A stretch of DNA of 64,000 bases. Origin: Microbulbifer sp. SAOS-129_SWC (GTDB lineage Bacteria; Pseudomonadota; Gammaproteobacteria; Pseudomonadales; Cellvibrionaceae). The position numbers were made by a program, and so were the translations under genes. Numbering within the stretch: the stretch's first letter is position 1; every line of letters starts with the position of its first letter. This document shows, in pieces, positions 10,199 to 22,828 of this stretch. The DNA lies in assembly GCF_039696035.1 (NCBI RefSeq), contig NZ_CP155567.1:4521001-4585000 (forward strand), read 5' to 3'. The notes below the pieces were generated by a model. It worked only from the letters and a program-made list of their open reading frames with translations. It was not told the DNA's origin and searched no databases.

Positions 10199-11407
10199 TC
10201 AATTCGGTTCGCGACCGAACAGCGCAGCGACAAAGTCGTGCGCCACGAACGGCTGCAGGTCTTCGGCCTGCTCGCCGACACCGATAAAGCGTACCGGAAT
10301 GCCGAAGCGCTGCGCCAGCGCAAAGATCACACCGCCCTTGGCGGTGCCGTCGAGCTTGGTCAGCACCAGGCCGGTGACACCAGCCGCGTCACGGAACTGG
10401 CTGGCCTGGCTGATGGCATTCTGGCCGGTACCGGCATCCAGCACCAGCAGCACCTCGTGCGGGGCCGTATCGTCCAGCTTGCCCATAACGCGGCGCACCT
10501 TGCTCAACTCTTCCATCAGGTTCGACTTGGTGTGCAGGCGCCCGGCGGTATCGGCGATCACCACGTCGACGCCGCGGGCCTGGGCCGACTGCACCGCGTC
10601 GTAGATCACCGAGGCGCTGTCGGCGCCGGTGTGCTGCGCCACCACCGGCACCCGGTGGCGTTCGCCCCACACCTGCAGTTGCTCCACCGCCGCCGCGCGG
10701 AAGGTATCACCGGCGGCCAGCATCACCGACTTGCCCTCGCCGAGCAAACGGTGAGCCAGCTTGCCGATGGTAGTGGTCTTGCCGACGCCGTTGACGCCGA
10801 CAACGAGAATGACGAACGGCTTCTTGCCGGTGTCGATGGCCAGCGGCGCCTCGACGGTATCGAGCAGTTGGGCCATCTCTTCCTGCAGCGCGCGGTACAG
10901 TGCTTCGCCGTCTTTCAGTTCGCGGCGGGATACCCGCTCGGTCAGGCGGTCGATTATCCCGGTGGCCGCGTCGACGCCCACATCCGCCATCAGCAGCTGG
11001 GTCTCCAGTTCCTCCAGCAGCTCCTCGTCGATCTCCTTGGCGCCGAGGAACAGGTTGCCCATGCCCTCGGCAAACTGGCTGCTGGTGCGGCTGAGGCCGC
11101 GGCGGATACGGGCAAAGAAACCTTCTTTTTTCTGTGGTTGCGGCGCTGCGGGCGCGGGCGACGCCTCGACGGCCGGCTCCTCCTCCGCTGCCGGCGCCTT
11201 CTCCGCTACAGGCGCCTCTGCTGCCGGCGGCTGTTCCACAACCGGTTCTTCGGCAACCGGCTCTGCACCAGCGGGCGCCTGCTCGGGTGTCTCAACCGGG
11301 GCCGCTGCGGCATCGGCCTCGCCGGCGGCGTCCGCGGACTCGGCCTCCGGGGCCGGCTCGGCGTCGTCGGCTGTGGGTTTCTTTTTGCGCAGGAAGTCAA
11401 AGATCAT
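10199..11407 (-). CDS. ftsY: Signal recognition particle receptor FtsY
   Basis: A 402-residue GTPase that receives SRP-ribosome complexes at the membrane. The first roughly 95 residues are the acidic Ala/Glu/Pro-rich A domain. The N domain follows (about 96-190, with FFARIRRGLSRTSSQFAEG). The G domain has GVNGVGKTTTIGKLA (G1), DTFRAAAVEQL, DTAGRL (G3), TKLDGTAKGG (G4) and the closing GVGEQAEDLQPF. It is the first gene of ftsY-ftsE-ftsX. The ATG at 11407 precedes MIFDFLRKKK, a common FtsY start. Confidence 0.97.
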   Translation of the reverse strand: MIFDFLRKKKPTADDAEPAPEAESADAAGEADAAAAPVETPEQAPAGAEPVAEEPVVEQPPAAEAPVAEKAPAAEEEPAVEASPAPAAPQPQKKEGFFARIRRGLSRTSSQFAEGMGNLFLGAKEIDEELLEELETQLLMADVGVDAATGIIDRLTERVSRRELKDGEALYRALQEEMAQLLDTVEAPLAIDTGKKPFVILVVGVNGVGKTTTIGKLAHRLLGEGKSVMLAAGDTFRAAAVEQLQVWGERHRVPVVAQHTGADSASVIYDAVQSAQARGVDVVIADTAGRLHTKSNLMEELSKVRRVMGKLDDTAPHEVLLVLDAGTGQNAISQASQFRDAAGVTGLVLTKLDGTAKGGVIFALAQRFGIPVRFIGVGEQAEDLQPFVAHDFVAALFGREPN

Positions 11408-11465
11408 TCGAGAGTCCGGGTGTACCGCTGGTAGAAAGGCGCTAATCTTAGCACCGCTCAGGCCG

Positions 11466-11597
11466 GCAGTAGAGCCTTCCGCTTGTGTGGAGAGAGCCTT
11501 CAGCGCATATGGAGAGAGCCCTCAGCGCGTATGGAGAGAGCCTTCGGCCAATCTGCAGACAGCCTTCAGCCTGTCCGGAGAAAGCCCCCGGCCGATC
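11466..11597. repeat. Array of six imperfect 22-bp tandem repeats
   Basis: A unit close to TGGAGAGAGCCTTCAGCGCA recurs every 22 bases exactly: the conserved AGAGCC-like core starts at 11471, 11493, 11515, 11537, 11559 and 11581. The first and last copies are the most diverged. Because 22 is not a multiple of three and no gene spans it, the array is non-coding. It fills the divergent ftsY/rsmD intergenic region. Confidence 0.85.
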
Positions 11598-11657
11598 GCG
11601 CCACCGGAGCACCAGTCACCCGTCCGCACGAACAGCACGAACAGCACGAGAGTTACC

Positions 11658-12263
11658 TTGGCCCGCAACCGTCCCACAAACAAGCCGCGTAACGCCGCGC
11701 ACCAGGCCCAATCCCAGCTGCGCATCATTGGCGGCCGCTGGCGCGGGCGCAAACTCGCCTTCGCCCCGGTGGAAGGGCTGCGTCCCACCGGCGACCGGCT
11801 GCGCGAGACGCTGTTCAACTGGCTGCAGTTTCACCTGCCCGGCGCCCGCTGCCTGGACCTGTTCGCCGGTTCCGGTGCGCTGGGTCTGGAGGCGCTGTCG
11901 CGCGGTGCGGCGGCAGTGGACTTCGTGGAACTGAACCCGCGCGCGGCGCAAACCCTGACCGAGCAGCTGCAGTTGCTTCAGGCAGACAGCGGCCGCGTAC
12001 ACTGCGCCGGCGCACAGGATTTCCTCGCCTGCTCCGCCGACAGCTACGATATCGTCTTCGTGGACCCGCCGTTCGCCGCCGACCTGTGGCAGGAAACCCT
12101 GTCCGCGCTGGCGCCGCGGCTGCGCGACGGTGCCCTGGTGTATGTGGAGAGCCCCCGCGACACCACGCTGGCGACGCCGGCCGGCTGGCAGCTGGAAAAA
12201 GACAAGAAGGCGGGGCAGGTGGCGATGCGGCTGTTTAGCCGTGGGCAGCCGGAGTCGCCCTGA
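11658..12263 (+). CDS. rsmD: 16S rRNA (guanine966-N2)-methyltransferase
   Basis: A 201-residue SAM-dependent enzyme that methylates G966 of 16S rRNA during 30S assembly. Signatures: LRIIGGRWRGRKL near the start, RPTGDRLRETLFNWL, SAM motif CLDLFAGSGALGLEALSRGA, and the catalytic DPPF motif (IVFVDPPFAADLW). The frame is open far upstream but there is no plausible ATG; TTG at 11658 follows GAGAG by six bases and gives a normal length. It is divergent from ftsY, with the 22-bp repeat array between them. Confidence 0.93.
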   Translation: MARNRPTNKPRNAAHQAQSQLRIIGGRWRGRKLAFAPVEGLRPTGDRLRETLFNWLQFHLPGARCLDLFAGSGALGLEALSRGAAAVDFVELNPRAAQTLTEQLQLLQADSGRVHCAGAQDFLACSADSYDIVFVDPPFAADLWQETLSALAPRLRDGALVYVESPRDTTLATPAGWQLEKDKKAGQVAMRLFSRGQPESP

Positions 12264-12989
<726 letters not shown>

Positions 12990-13038
12990 ACCCGCGATAA
13001 CGCGTTCGGTAAATAGCCGCCGCGGCGTGCGAGGCGGA

Positions 13039-13947
13039 TTATTTGGCCCCGGCCACCACCTCGCCAGCGCGGTAGCGGCGCCACAGGCTGGCGCTGGCGC
13101 TCTGCGCCACTGGCAGCTGTAGCAGGTTCTTGTCCAGTACGGCGAAATCCGCCGCTCCCCCCACCACCAGGCTGCCGTCGTCAGCGGCGCGGCGGCCGGC
13201 CCCGGCCAGCAGCGCGCGCAGCTCCGCGCGGTAGTCCTCGACGCTGCGCCGCGGCAGCATGTTGCGCATCAGCATCACCGCACCCGTTCCGCGCAGCACG
13301 CCGATGGCGAGTCCGCTGTCGTCCCTGGCGATGGAGCCACCGTCAGGATCGGCGGTATCACTGTTGATGCCGGCGGCGGCCAGCGCTTCGGAGTTGGTCC
13401 AGACACTCTTGCGGTCGGCGGAGAACAGCACAATCGGGTAGAAGTCGCTGACCTGGTCCAGCTGATCCTTGTGCGGTCCGCCGGCGGCAAAGATACCGGA
13501 CTGCCAGCCCTCGCCGACGAAGACCTGGCGCTGCGGGTGCAGGTGCATAAACTCCGCCACCCGCTGCTGGCAGTCGCCGACGCTGGCGGCGCCGTGCAGG
13601 CTCACCCGGTTGCCCAGCGCCCACGCGGGTAACGTCGCGCCGACAAAGCCCGGCAGCACCAGGCGGCCGCCCAGATCTTCGATGCGTGTGTTCGGCCCCA
13701 CAAACGCGCCGAGACCGTCCTCGGCGCCCAGATACACGATGCGCCCGCCGTCGACGGCCATGGCCGCGACCTGCGGCTGTTGCGGATCGAGGGTGACGAT
13801 GGCAGCGTTCTTCAGCACCAGCTGGGCGCCGGGCTTCGCCGTCGACGCCTTATCCGGCGAACCGCGCTCACAGGCGCTGAGCAGCAGCGCCACAGCGGTC
13901 ATCAGGGCGCACAGCAGGCGGCTGCGGTGAATCGGTCCCATCTCCAT
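13039..13947 (-). CDS. Amidohydrolase-3-like lipoprotein, internally shortened and lacking metal ligands
   Basis: A 302-residue lipoprotein (lipobox LLSAC after a hydrophobic run). It aligns by eye with YtcJ-type amidohydrolases, which are about 550 residues. The N-terminal composite barrel is present (LVLKNAAIVTLDPQQPQVAA, GGRIVYLGAE, RIEDLGGRLVLPGF). Where the family has a metal-binding HxH right after LPGF, this protein reads VGATLPAW. The insertion domain resembles the family (VFVGEGWQSG, VWTNSEALAAAGINSDTADP), but after MLPRRSVEDY about 200 residues of catalytic barrel are gone. It resumes in the C-terminal GGAADFAVLDKNLL strand. The frame is intact. ATG 13947 has GGGAGG six bases upstream. 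A non-enzymatic role is inferred. Confidence 0.7.
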   Translation of the reverse strand: MEMGPIHRSRLLCALMTAVALLLSACERGSPDKASTAKPGAQLVLKNAAIVTLDPQQPQVAAMAVDGGRIVYLGAEDGLGAFVGPNTRIEDLGGRLVLPGFVGATLPAWALGNRVSLHGAASVGDCQQRVAEFMHLHPQRQVFVGEGWQSGIFAAGGPHKDQLDQVSDFYPIVLFSADRKSVWTNSEALAAAGINSDTADPDGGSIARDDSGLAIGVLRGTGAVMLMRNMLPRRSVEDYRAELRALLAGAGRRAADDGSLVVGGAADFAVLDKNLLQLPVAQSASASLWRRYRAGEVVAGAK

Positions 13948-14009
13948 TTCGGCCTCCCGTGCAATCGCTGGCAACCGGCAAAGTATAGGAGAGGGCAGGC
14001 GGGAAATAT

Positions 14010-14567
14010 TCAGTCGCCGCCTTTCAACCACAGGTAGTCGGTCGGGTTGTCGGGGCAGGCACCGAGGCCACACTCCAGGGTCGTCGACACCACATTGATG
14101 GCCAGCACCGCCACAAACGCGACAGCAGCAAGGCGACCGGGGACATCCAGCCGCCGCGGTACCGCATCGTCCTCCACGGCGTCGCCCAGCAGCAGGCGCA
14201 GACCGCAGTACACCAGCAGGACGACAAACGCGAGCAGTGCCCAGGTGTAAAAGTGCACACCGAGAAACGGCGAGCCATAGCCCGGATCATCCGGCGCGAT
14301 ATGCAACAGTACCTGGCGCGCCGACGACACCACGCCACCCAGCGCCGACAATACCACCACACCCCAGTGCATCGGCCGCTCGCCGAAACGCAGGTTCATC
14401 AATAGACCGATTCCGGCCATGCCGAAGGCGGCGCGCTGCAGCAGGCACAGGGGGCAGGGCAACTCGCGGTAAAGCAGCTGCCAGACAAAGGCGAACCAGA
14501 GCACTGCGGCCAACCCCAACAGGGCGAGACTATCGAGGCTGACGGATTTGTAACTGGGGGCTGTCAT
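14010..14567 (-). CDS. dsbB: DsbB-type disulfide bond formation protein (variant)
   Basis: A 185-residue four-helix membrane protein. It contains the quinone-side cysteine pair CPLC (Cys38-Cys41) between helices 1 and 2, as in DsbB, which reoxidises DsbA. The second periplasmic loop (near LHIAPDDPGYGSPFLG) lacks the second cysteine pair of E. coli DsbB. Instead two cysteines occur at the C-terminus (Cys166, Cys171 in ECGLGACPDNP), so the electron path probably differs. It follows a DUF5993 membrane protein by nine bases, a pairing known for this subgroup. Its 3' end is 62 bases from the start codon of the amidohydrolase-like gene, in the same direction. Confidence 0.8.
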   Translation of the reverse strand: MTAPSYKSVSLDSLALLGLAAVLWFAFVWQLLYRELPCPLCLLQRAAFGMAGIGLLMNLRFGERPMHWGVVVLSALGGVVSSARQVLLHIAPDDPGYGSPFLGVHFYTWALLAFVVLLVYCGLRLLLGDAVEDDAVPRRLDVPGRLAAVAFVAVLAINVVSTTLECGLGACPDNPTDYLWLKGGD

Positions 14568-14576
14568 TCTGCGCCC

Positions 14577-14735
14577 TTAGAGAGACAGGTGCATTGGGTC
14601 GGTCATGTGGTAGAAGCACCAGGCGATATAGATCGCCATGGTGACCAGCCACCAACCCAGCGCCGCACTGCGCCGACCGCTCCAGGTGTACCAGGCGGAC
14701 AACAGCACGGTGACAAACGGCAGCATCATAATCAC
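14577..14735 (-). CDS. DUF5993-like small membrane protein
   Basis: A 52-residue protein read directly from the minus strand; it begins MMLPFVTVLLSAWYTW after the GTG-ATT start codons and ends HMTDPMHLSL. It has two hydrophobic helices separated by SGRRSAALGWW. The C-terminal H-x-T-D-P-hydrophobic ending matches the DUF5993 family as I know it, which accompanies DsbB-type proteins. The GTG at 14735 has GGAG eight bases upstream; ATG 14729 is an alternative. Nine bases separate it from dsbB, so the two are almost certainly co-transcribed. The function is unknown, possibly a DsbB subunit or assembly partner. Confidence 0.7.
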   Translation of the reverse strand: MIMMLPFVTVLLSAWYTWSGRRSAALGWWLVTMAIYIAWCFYHMTDPMHLSL

Positions 14736-14784
14736 GGCGCCGGCTCCAACAGGAAAAGACTAAAAACTCAGTCTAGCCGTCAAA

Positions 14785-15600
14785 TCAGCGCTGGCAGCGT
14801 GGGCAAAAGAAGGTATTGCGCTGGCCCAGCACCTGTTCGCGTACCGGGCGGCCGCAGCCGCGGCAGGGCAGGCCGGTGCGGCCGTAGACATTGAGCTGCT
14901 GGGCAAAGTAGCCGGGCTTGCCGTCGCCGCCGATAAAGTCGCGCAGCGTGGTGCCGCCCTGCTCGATAGCGCGGGCGAGTACCTGCTTGATCGCGTCGGC
15001 GAGGCGCTGGTAGCGGGCACGCGAGATGGAGCCGGCCTCGCGCTCGGGGCGGATACCCGCCAGGTACAGGGATTCGCTGGCATAAATATTTCCCACACCG
15101 ACCACGATACGGCCATCCATGATGAACGTCTTGACCGACTGGCGCCGCTTGCGCGAGCGCGTGAACAGGTAGTCGCCATCGAAGTCATCGGACAGGGGCT
15201 CGGGTCCCAGGTGGGCGAGCAGGTCGTGGGCCACCGGGTCTTCATCCGTCCACAGCAGCGCACCGAAGCGGCGCGGGTCGTGAAAACGCAGGACCAGACC
15301 GCTGTCCATCACCCAGTCCACGTGCTCGTGCTTTTTCAGCGGTTCGTCCGCCGGCACCATGCGCAGGCTGCCGGACATGCCCAGATGCCAGATGGCGCAG
15401 CCGCGATCCGTGTGCACCAGCAGGTACTTGGCGCGCCGCTCCAGGCGCAGCACCCGGACACCGGCGATGCGTTGCTCGAAATCCGCCTCCACCGGCCAGC
15501 GCAGACGGCGCTCGCGCACCACCGCCGAGCGCACGACATGCCCCTCGAGGTGCGGCGCCAGGCCGCGGCGGGTGGTTTCTACTTCGGGCAGTTCTGGCAT
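14785..15600 (-). CDS. mutM: Formamidopyrimidine-DNA glycosylase
   Basis: A 271-residue base-excision repair enzyme removing 8-oxoguanine and Fapy lesions, with AP-lyase activity. The catalytic N-terminus [13 protein letters not shown] (Pro2 nucleophile after Met removal, Glu3) is intact. The H2TH region is near [17 protein letters not shown], and the C-terminal zinc finger is [11 protein letters not shown]...FFCPRCQR with four cysteines. Length is typical. It is leftward, upstream of the small DUF5993-dsbB pair with a 49-base gap. Confidence 0.97.
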   Translation of the reverse strand: MPELPEVETTRRGLAPHLEGHVVRSAVVRERRLRWPVEADFEQRIAGVRVLRLERRAKYLLVHTDRGCAIWHLGMSGSLRMVPADEPLKKHEHVDWVMDSGLVLRFHDPRRFGALLWTDEDPVAHDLLAHLGPEPLSDDFDGDYLFTRSRKRRQSVKTFIMDGRIVVGVGNIYASESLYLAGIRPEREAGSISRARYQRLADAIKQVLARAIEQGGTTLRDFIGGDGKPGYFAQQLNVYGRTGLPCRGCGRPVREQVLGQRNTFFCPRCQR

Positions 15601-15633
15601 GGGTGTCGTCTGGGTCTTGTGGAGTGCAGTGGC

Positions 15634-15709
15634 GGCGCCGCTGCCGGGAGCCGCTTGTTCAACAGCCTGATCGGCAAATGTTTCTCAAACGGCTCCCGGC
15701 ACCGGCGCC
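15634..15709. repeat. 20-bp inverted repeat with 36-base loop upstream of mutM
   Basis: The arm at 15634-15653 (GGCGCCGCTGCCGGGAGCCG) pairs with 15690-15709 at 19 of 20 positions, enclosing 36 bases. It lies between the rpmBG terminator and the mutM start, so it may be transcribed in the mutM leader. Confidence 0.7.
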
Positions 15710-15775
15710 TGCGCATAAAGTTTGTGTATGCCTTCAGGCCCGCGCGTAATGCGCGCCGCGCGCACCATCAACCAC

Positions 15776-15792
15776 CCCGGTGCGCACGGCGC
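15776..15792. repeat. Short GGTGCGC/GCGCACC palindrome
   Basis: A perfect 7-bp stem with loop ACG. Similar but less perfect palindromes occur at 21057-21074 and 25040-25073, all in intergenic DNA, which suggests a dispersed REP-like element. Confidence 0.45.
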
Positions 15793-15820
15793 ACCCTACT
15801 TGAGGCCGGGTGGCCCTATA

Positions 15821-15850
15821 CGAAAAAGCCCGGTAAAAACCGGGCTTTTC
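15821..15850 (-). terminator. rpmB-rpmG operon terminator
   Basis: A 12-bp stem (GAAAAAGCCCGG with CCGGGCTTTTC) around a short A-rich loop, 26 bases after the rpmG stop. It has T-runs on both strands, so it can work bidirectionally. Confidence 0.85.
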
Positions 15851-15875
15851 GCGAACTATACAGTCAGGCAATCAA

Positions 15876-16031
15876 TTACTTGATTTTGCCTTCCTTGTAC
15901 ATCACATGCTTGCGCACGACGGGATCGTACTTTTTGATCTCCATCTTTTCCGGCATGTTGCGCTTGTTCTTGGTAGTGGTGTAGAAGTGGCCGGTACCGG
16001 CGCTGGAATTCAGGCGAATCTTCTCTTGCAT
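15876..16031 (-). CDS. rpmG: 50S ribosomal protein L33
   Basis: A 51-residue ribosomal protein, read from the minus strand: it starts [20 protein letters not shown] and ends MYKEGKIK. The TKNKR and [10 protein letters not shown] segments are typical of the cysteine-free, zinc-independent L33 form. It follows rpmB by 35 bases, the usual rpmB-rpmG pair. Confidence 0.96.
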   Translation of the reverse strand: MQEKIRLNSSAGTGHFYTTTKNKRNMPEKMEIKKYDPVVRKHVMYKEGKIK

Positions 16032-16066
16032 TGCTCTGTCTCCGATCTCTCAGCGGCTTGCGCCGG

Positions 16067-16638
<572 letters not shown>

Positions 16639-17325
16639 CTACAACAACCCCTGCTCGGCGAACGACAGCGCCGCGCCCTCGCCGACGATCAGGTGGTCGA
16701 GTACGCGGATATCCATCAATTCCAGTGCCTGCTTGAGGCGCTCGGTTATCCACAGGTCGGCCTGGCTCGGCTCGCTGACCCCGGACGGGTGGTTGTGGGC
16801 GAGGATGACCGCGGCGGCATTCTTCTGCAGCGCCGCCTGCACCACCTCGCGCGGGTAGACGCTGGCGGCGTTGAGGGTACCCTCGAACAGCTCCTCGAAC
16901 GCGATCACGCGGTGCTGATTGTCCAGGAACAGACAGCAGAACACCTCGCGGCGCCGGTGGCGCAACTGGGCGGATAAATAGTCACGCACCGCACCGGGGC
17001 TGCACAGGGCGTCACTGCGGGCGAGGGTTTCCGCCAGGTGGCGGCGCGCCATCTCCAGCACCGCCTGCAGCTGCACGAACTTGGCGTCACCGAGGCCCTT
17101 GGCGCGGCAGAACTCCGCGCGCTCCGCCTCCAGCAGCGGCCGCAGGCCGCCGAAGTCCGCCAGCAGCTGGCGCGCCAGGTCCACCGCCGACACCCCGGGC
17201 AGCCCCACGCGCAGAAAAATCGCCAGCAATTCCGCGTCCGACAGCGCCGCGGCACCGCGCTGCATCAGTTTTTCCCGCGGCCGCTCCGCCGCCGGCCAAT
17301 CCTTGATGGTCGTGTTCCCTTCCAT
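16639..17325 (-). CDS. radC: RadC/YeeS-type JAB domain DNA repair-associated protein
   Basis: A 228-residue protein. An N-terminal helix-hairpin-helix-like region includes [26 protein letters not shown]-terminal JAMM/MPN metalloprotease-like domain has [14 protein letters not shown], the metal-binding motif. RadC's true function is unresolved, and its classical repair role has been questioned. The open frame continues to 17400, but ATG 17325 has GAGGGA eight bases upstream. It is divergent from coaBC, an arrangement conserved in many gammaproteobacteria. Confidence 0.92.
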   Translation of the reverse strand: MEGNTTIKDWPAAERPREKLMQRGAAALSDAELLAIFLRVGLPGVSAVDLARQLLADFGGLRPLLEAERAEFCRAKGLGDAKFVQLQAVLEMARRHLAETLARSDALCSPGAVRDYLSAQLRHRRREVFCCLFLDNQHRVIAFEELFEGTLNAASVYPREVVQAALQKNAAAVILAHNHPSGVSEPSQADLWITERLKQALELMDIRVLDHLIVGEGAALSFAEQGLL

Positions 17326-17402
17326 GGAATCATCCCTCTTCTTATTGATCAGTCCTAGAAATGCTAATCTTACCCGCTCGCTCGAATTCGGAAACCGCAC
17401 CT

Positions 17403-18626
17403 ATGTCCACCCCGGCGCCCACTCTGTCCCGCAAACGCATCCTGCTCGGTATCAGCGGCGGCATCGCTGCCTACAAGAGCGCCGACCTGGTGCGGCGCCT
17501 GAAAGAACGCGGTGCCGAGGTGCAGGTGGTCATGACCGCCGGGGCACAGGAGTTCATACGGCCGCTGACCTTCCAGGCACTGTCCGGCAACCCGGTACAC
17601 ACCGACCTGCTGGATCCGGCCGCGGAGGCCGCGATGGGGCATATCGAGCTGGCCAAATGGGCCGAGCTGATCCTGATCGCACCGGCCAGCGCCCAGGTGC
17701 TGGCCAAGCTGGCCGGCGGCTTTGCCGACGACCTGCTCAGCACCCTGTGCCTGGCCAGCGAGGCCAAACTGGCACTGGCGCCGGCGATGAACCAGGCCAT
17801 GTGGCGCCACCCCGCCACCGCCGCCAACGTGCAGACGCTGGCCACACGCGGCGCGCTGCTGTGGGGCCCCGCCGCCGGCAGCCAGGCCTGTGGCGATGTC
17901 GGCCCCGGCCGCATGCTGGAACCCGACACGCTGGCCGCAGAAGTGGAAAAACTGTTTCGCGCGTCGCCGTCGCTGGCCGGCAAACAGGTAGTGATCACCG
18001 CCGGCCCGACCCGCGAGGCGCTGGATCCGGTGCGCTTCCTCAGCAATCACAGCTCCGGCAAAATGGGCTTTGCGCTCGCCGCGGCCGCCCGCGATGCCGG
18101 CGCCGAAGTGACCCTGATCGCAGGGCCGGTCAACCTCGCCACGCCGGCGGGGGTCAAGCGCATCGATGTCACCGGTGCCCTGGAGATGCGCGACGCCGCC
18201 GAGCGCGCCGCGGATCTGTGCGATATCTTTATTGGCGCCGCCGCGGTGGCGGATTTCCGCCCGGCGCAGGTGGCAGAGCAGAAGATCAAGAAAACGGCCG
18301 ACAGCGACAGTGATTCGCTGGCGCTGGTCAAGAACCCGGATATCGTCGCCGGCATCGCCGCGCGCCGCCAGCGGCGCCCGTTTACCGTCGGGTTTGCGGC
18401 GGAGACAGAAAAGGTGCTCGAACACGCCCGCGACAAGCTGCAGCGCAAAAACCTCGACCTGATCGTCGCCAATGACGTCAGTGCCGAGGACAGCGGCTTC
18501 AACAGCGATCGCAATGCCGTCACCGTCATCGACGCCGCTGGCAGCAGCGCGCTGCCGGCGGCGCTGAAGACCGAACTGGCCGCACAGCTGATCGCACTGA
18601 TCGCCGAGCGCGCGCCGGTAAAATAA
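17403..18626 (+). CDS. coaBC: Bifunctional phosphopantothenoylcysteine decarboxylase/synthetase
   Basis: A 407-residue fusion for two successive steps of CoA synthesis. The N-terminal flavin-dependent CoaC domain (about 1-190) has [20 protein letters not shown], the catalytic His in [12 protein letters not shown], and [14 protein letters not shown]. The C-terminal CoaB domain (about 195-400) has [20 protein letters not shown] and the SSGKMG loop, plus [10 protein letters not shown]. It is intact and of normal length. It runs 13 bases into algC; the dut gene that normally sits between them in pseudomonads is absent. Confidence 0.96.
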   Translation: MSTPAPTLSRKRILLGISGGIAAYKSADLVRRLKERGAEVQVVMTAGAQEFIRPLTFQALSGNPVHTDLLDPAAEAAMGHIELAKWAELILIAPASAQVLAKLAGGFADDLLSTLCLASEAKLALAPAMNQAMWRHPATAANVQTLATRGALLWGPAAGSQACGDVGPGRMLEPDTLAAEVEKLFRASPSLAGKQVVITAGPTREALDPVRFLSNHSSGKMGFALAAAARDAGAEVTLIAGPVNLATPAGVKRIDVTGALEMRDAAERAADLCDIFIGAAAVADFRPAQVAEQKIKKTADSDSDSLALVKNPDIVAGIAARRQRRPFTVGFAAETEKVLEHARDKLQRKNLDLIVANDVSAEDSGFNSDRNAVTVIDAAGSSALPAALKTELAAQLIALIAERAPVK

Positions 18627-18639
18627 CAACAAGACGCGA

Positions 18640-22001
<3,362 letters not shown>

Positions 22002-22017
22002 CCCCGGTCACATGAAA

Positions 22018-22040
22018 TCGGGCCCGCCAGCCGGGCCTTT
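22018..22040 (+). terminator. Probable argB terminator
   Basis: A GC-rich hairpin (GGCCCG with CGGGCC, loop CCAGC) followed by a short T-run, 17 bases after the argB stop. Confidence 0.55.
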
Positions 22041-22190
22041 CGGCGGATAGCAATTGAAGCGCGCCCGGCGAATCGTTAGCATTCCGCGGCCGCATCCACT
22101 TATGAACTGGCGCAATCGGCACTCCGCCGCCCGCCAGCGGCAACAACAAGAACACCACAGCCGGAGTCGATCCGGGTTACAAGGCAGTCA

Positions 22191-22799
22191 ATGAGCAGCG
22201 AAAAGATCAATCGGCGTCAACAGATTCTGCAGGCCCTGGCCCATATGCTGGAAGCGAGCCCCGGCGCTCGCATCACTACCGCGGCCCTGGCCAAGGAAGT
22301 GGGCTTTTCCGAAGCGGCGCTGTACCGTCACTTTCCCAGCAAATCGAAGATGTTCGAGGGCTTGATCGAGTTTATCGAGGACACCATCTTCAGCCGCGTA
22401 TCCCTGATACTGCAGGACGAACCCTCGGCGATGGCGCGCTGCCAGAAAATACTGCACCTGCTGCTGGCCTTCTGCGAGCGCAATCCCGGCATCACCCGCC
22501 TGCTTACCGGCGACGCCCTGACCGGCGAAACCGAGCGCCTGCACGGCCGCATCCTGCAGCTGTTCGATCGGCTGGAGACCCAGCTCAAGCAGATACTGCG
22601 CGAGGCGGAGCTGCGCGAGCAGCTGCGCCCGGCCATCCCCCTCGGCGGCGCCGCCAATCTGCTGCTGGCCAGCGCCGAGGGGCGCATCGTGCAGTACGTA
22701 CGCAGCGGCTTCAAACGCAAGCCGACCGAGTACTGGGCGGAGCAGTGGCCGGTATTGATGGCGGGGTTCTTTCGCGAGACTGCACTGACAGCCAGCTGA
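22191..22799 (+). CDS. slmA: Nucleoid occlusion factor SlmA (TetR family)
   Basis: A 202-residue DNA-binding protein of the TetR fold that blocks FtsZ ring formation over the nucleoid. The N-terminal helix-turn-helix ([20 protein letters not shown], then [20 protein letters not shown]) is characteristic of SlmA. The C-terminal dimer domain contains [21 protein letters not shown], the SlmA-specific FtsZ-binding region. Length is close to the E. coli protein (198). Confidence 0.94.
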   Translation: MSSEKINRRQQILQALAHMLEASPGARITTAALAKEVGFSEAALYRHFPSKSKMFEGLIEFIEDTIFSRVSLILQDEPSAMARCQKILHLLLAFCERNPGITRLLTGDALTGETERLHGRILQLFDRLETQLKQILREAELREQLRPAIPLGGAANLLLASAEGRIVQYVRSGFKRKPTEYWAEQWPVLMAGFFRETALTAS

Positions 22800-22828
22800 A
22801 GCACGCCGGCGCGGTAGCGCGAGACGCG

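Noticed and set aside
11466-11597. CRISPR array
   Set aside because: The 22-bp units are contiguous and degenerate, with no unique spacers, and no cas gene is nearby.
16746-16754. DnaA box as part of an origin
   Set aside because: It lies within radC codons; the five exact boxes in the window are scattered, not clustered with an AT-rich unwinding region, so no oriC is called.
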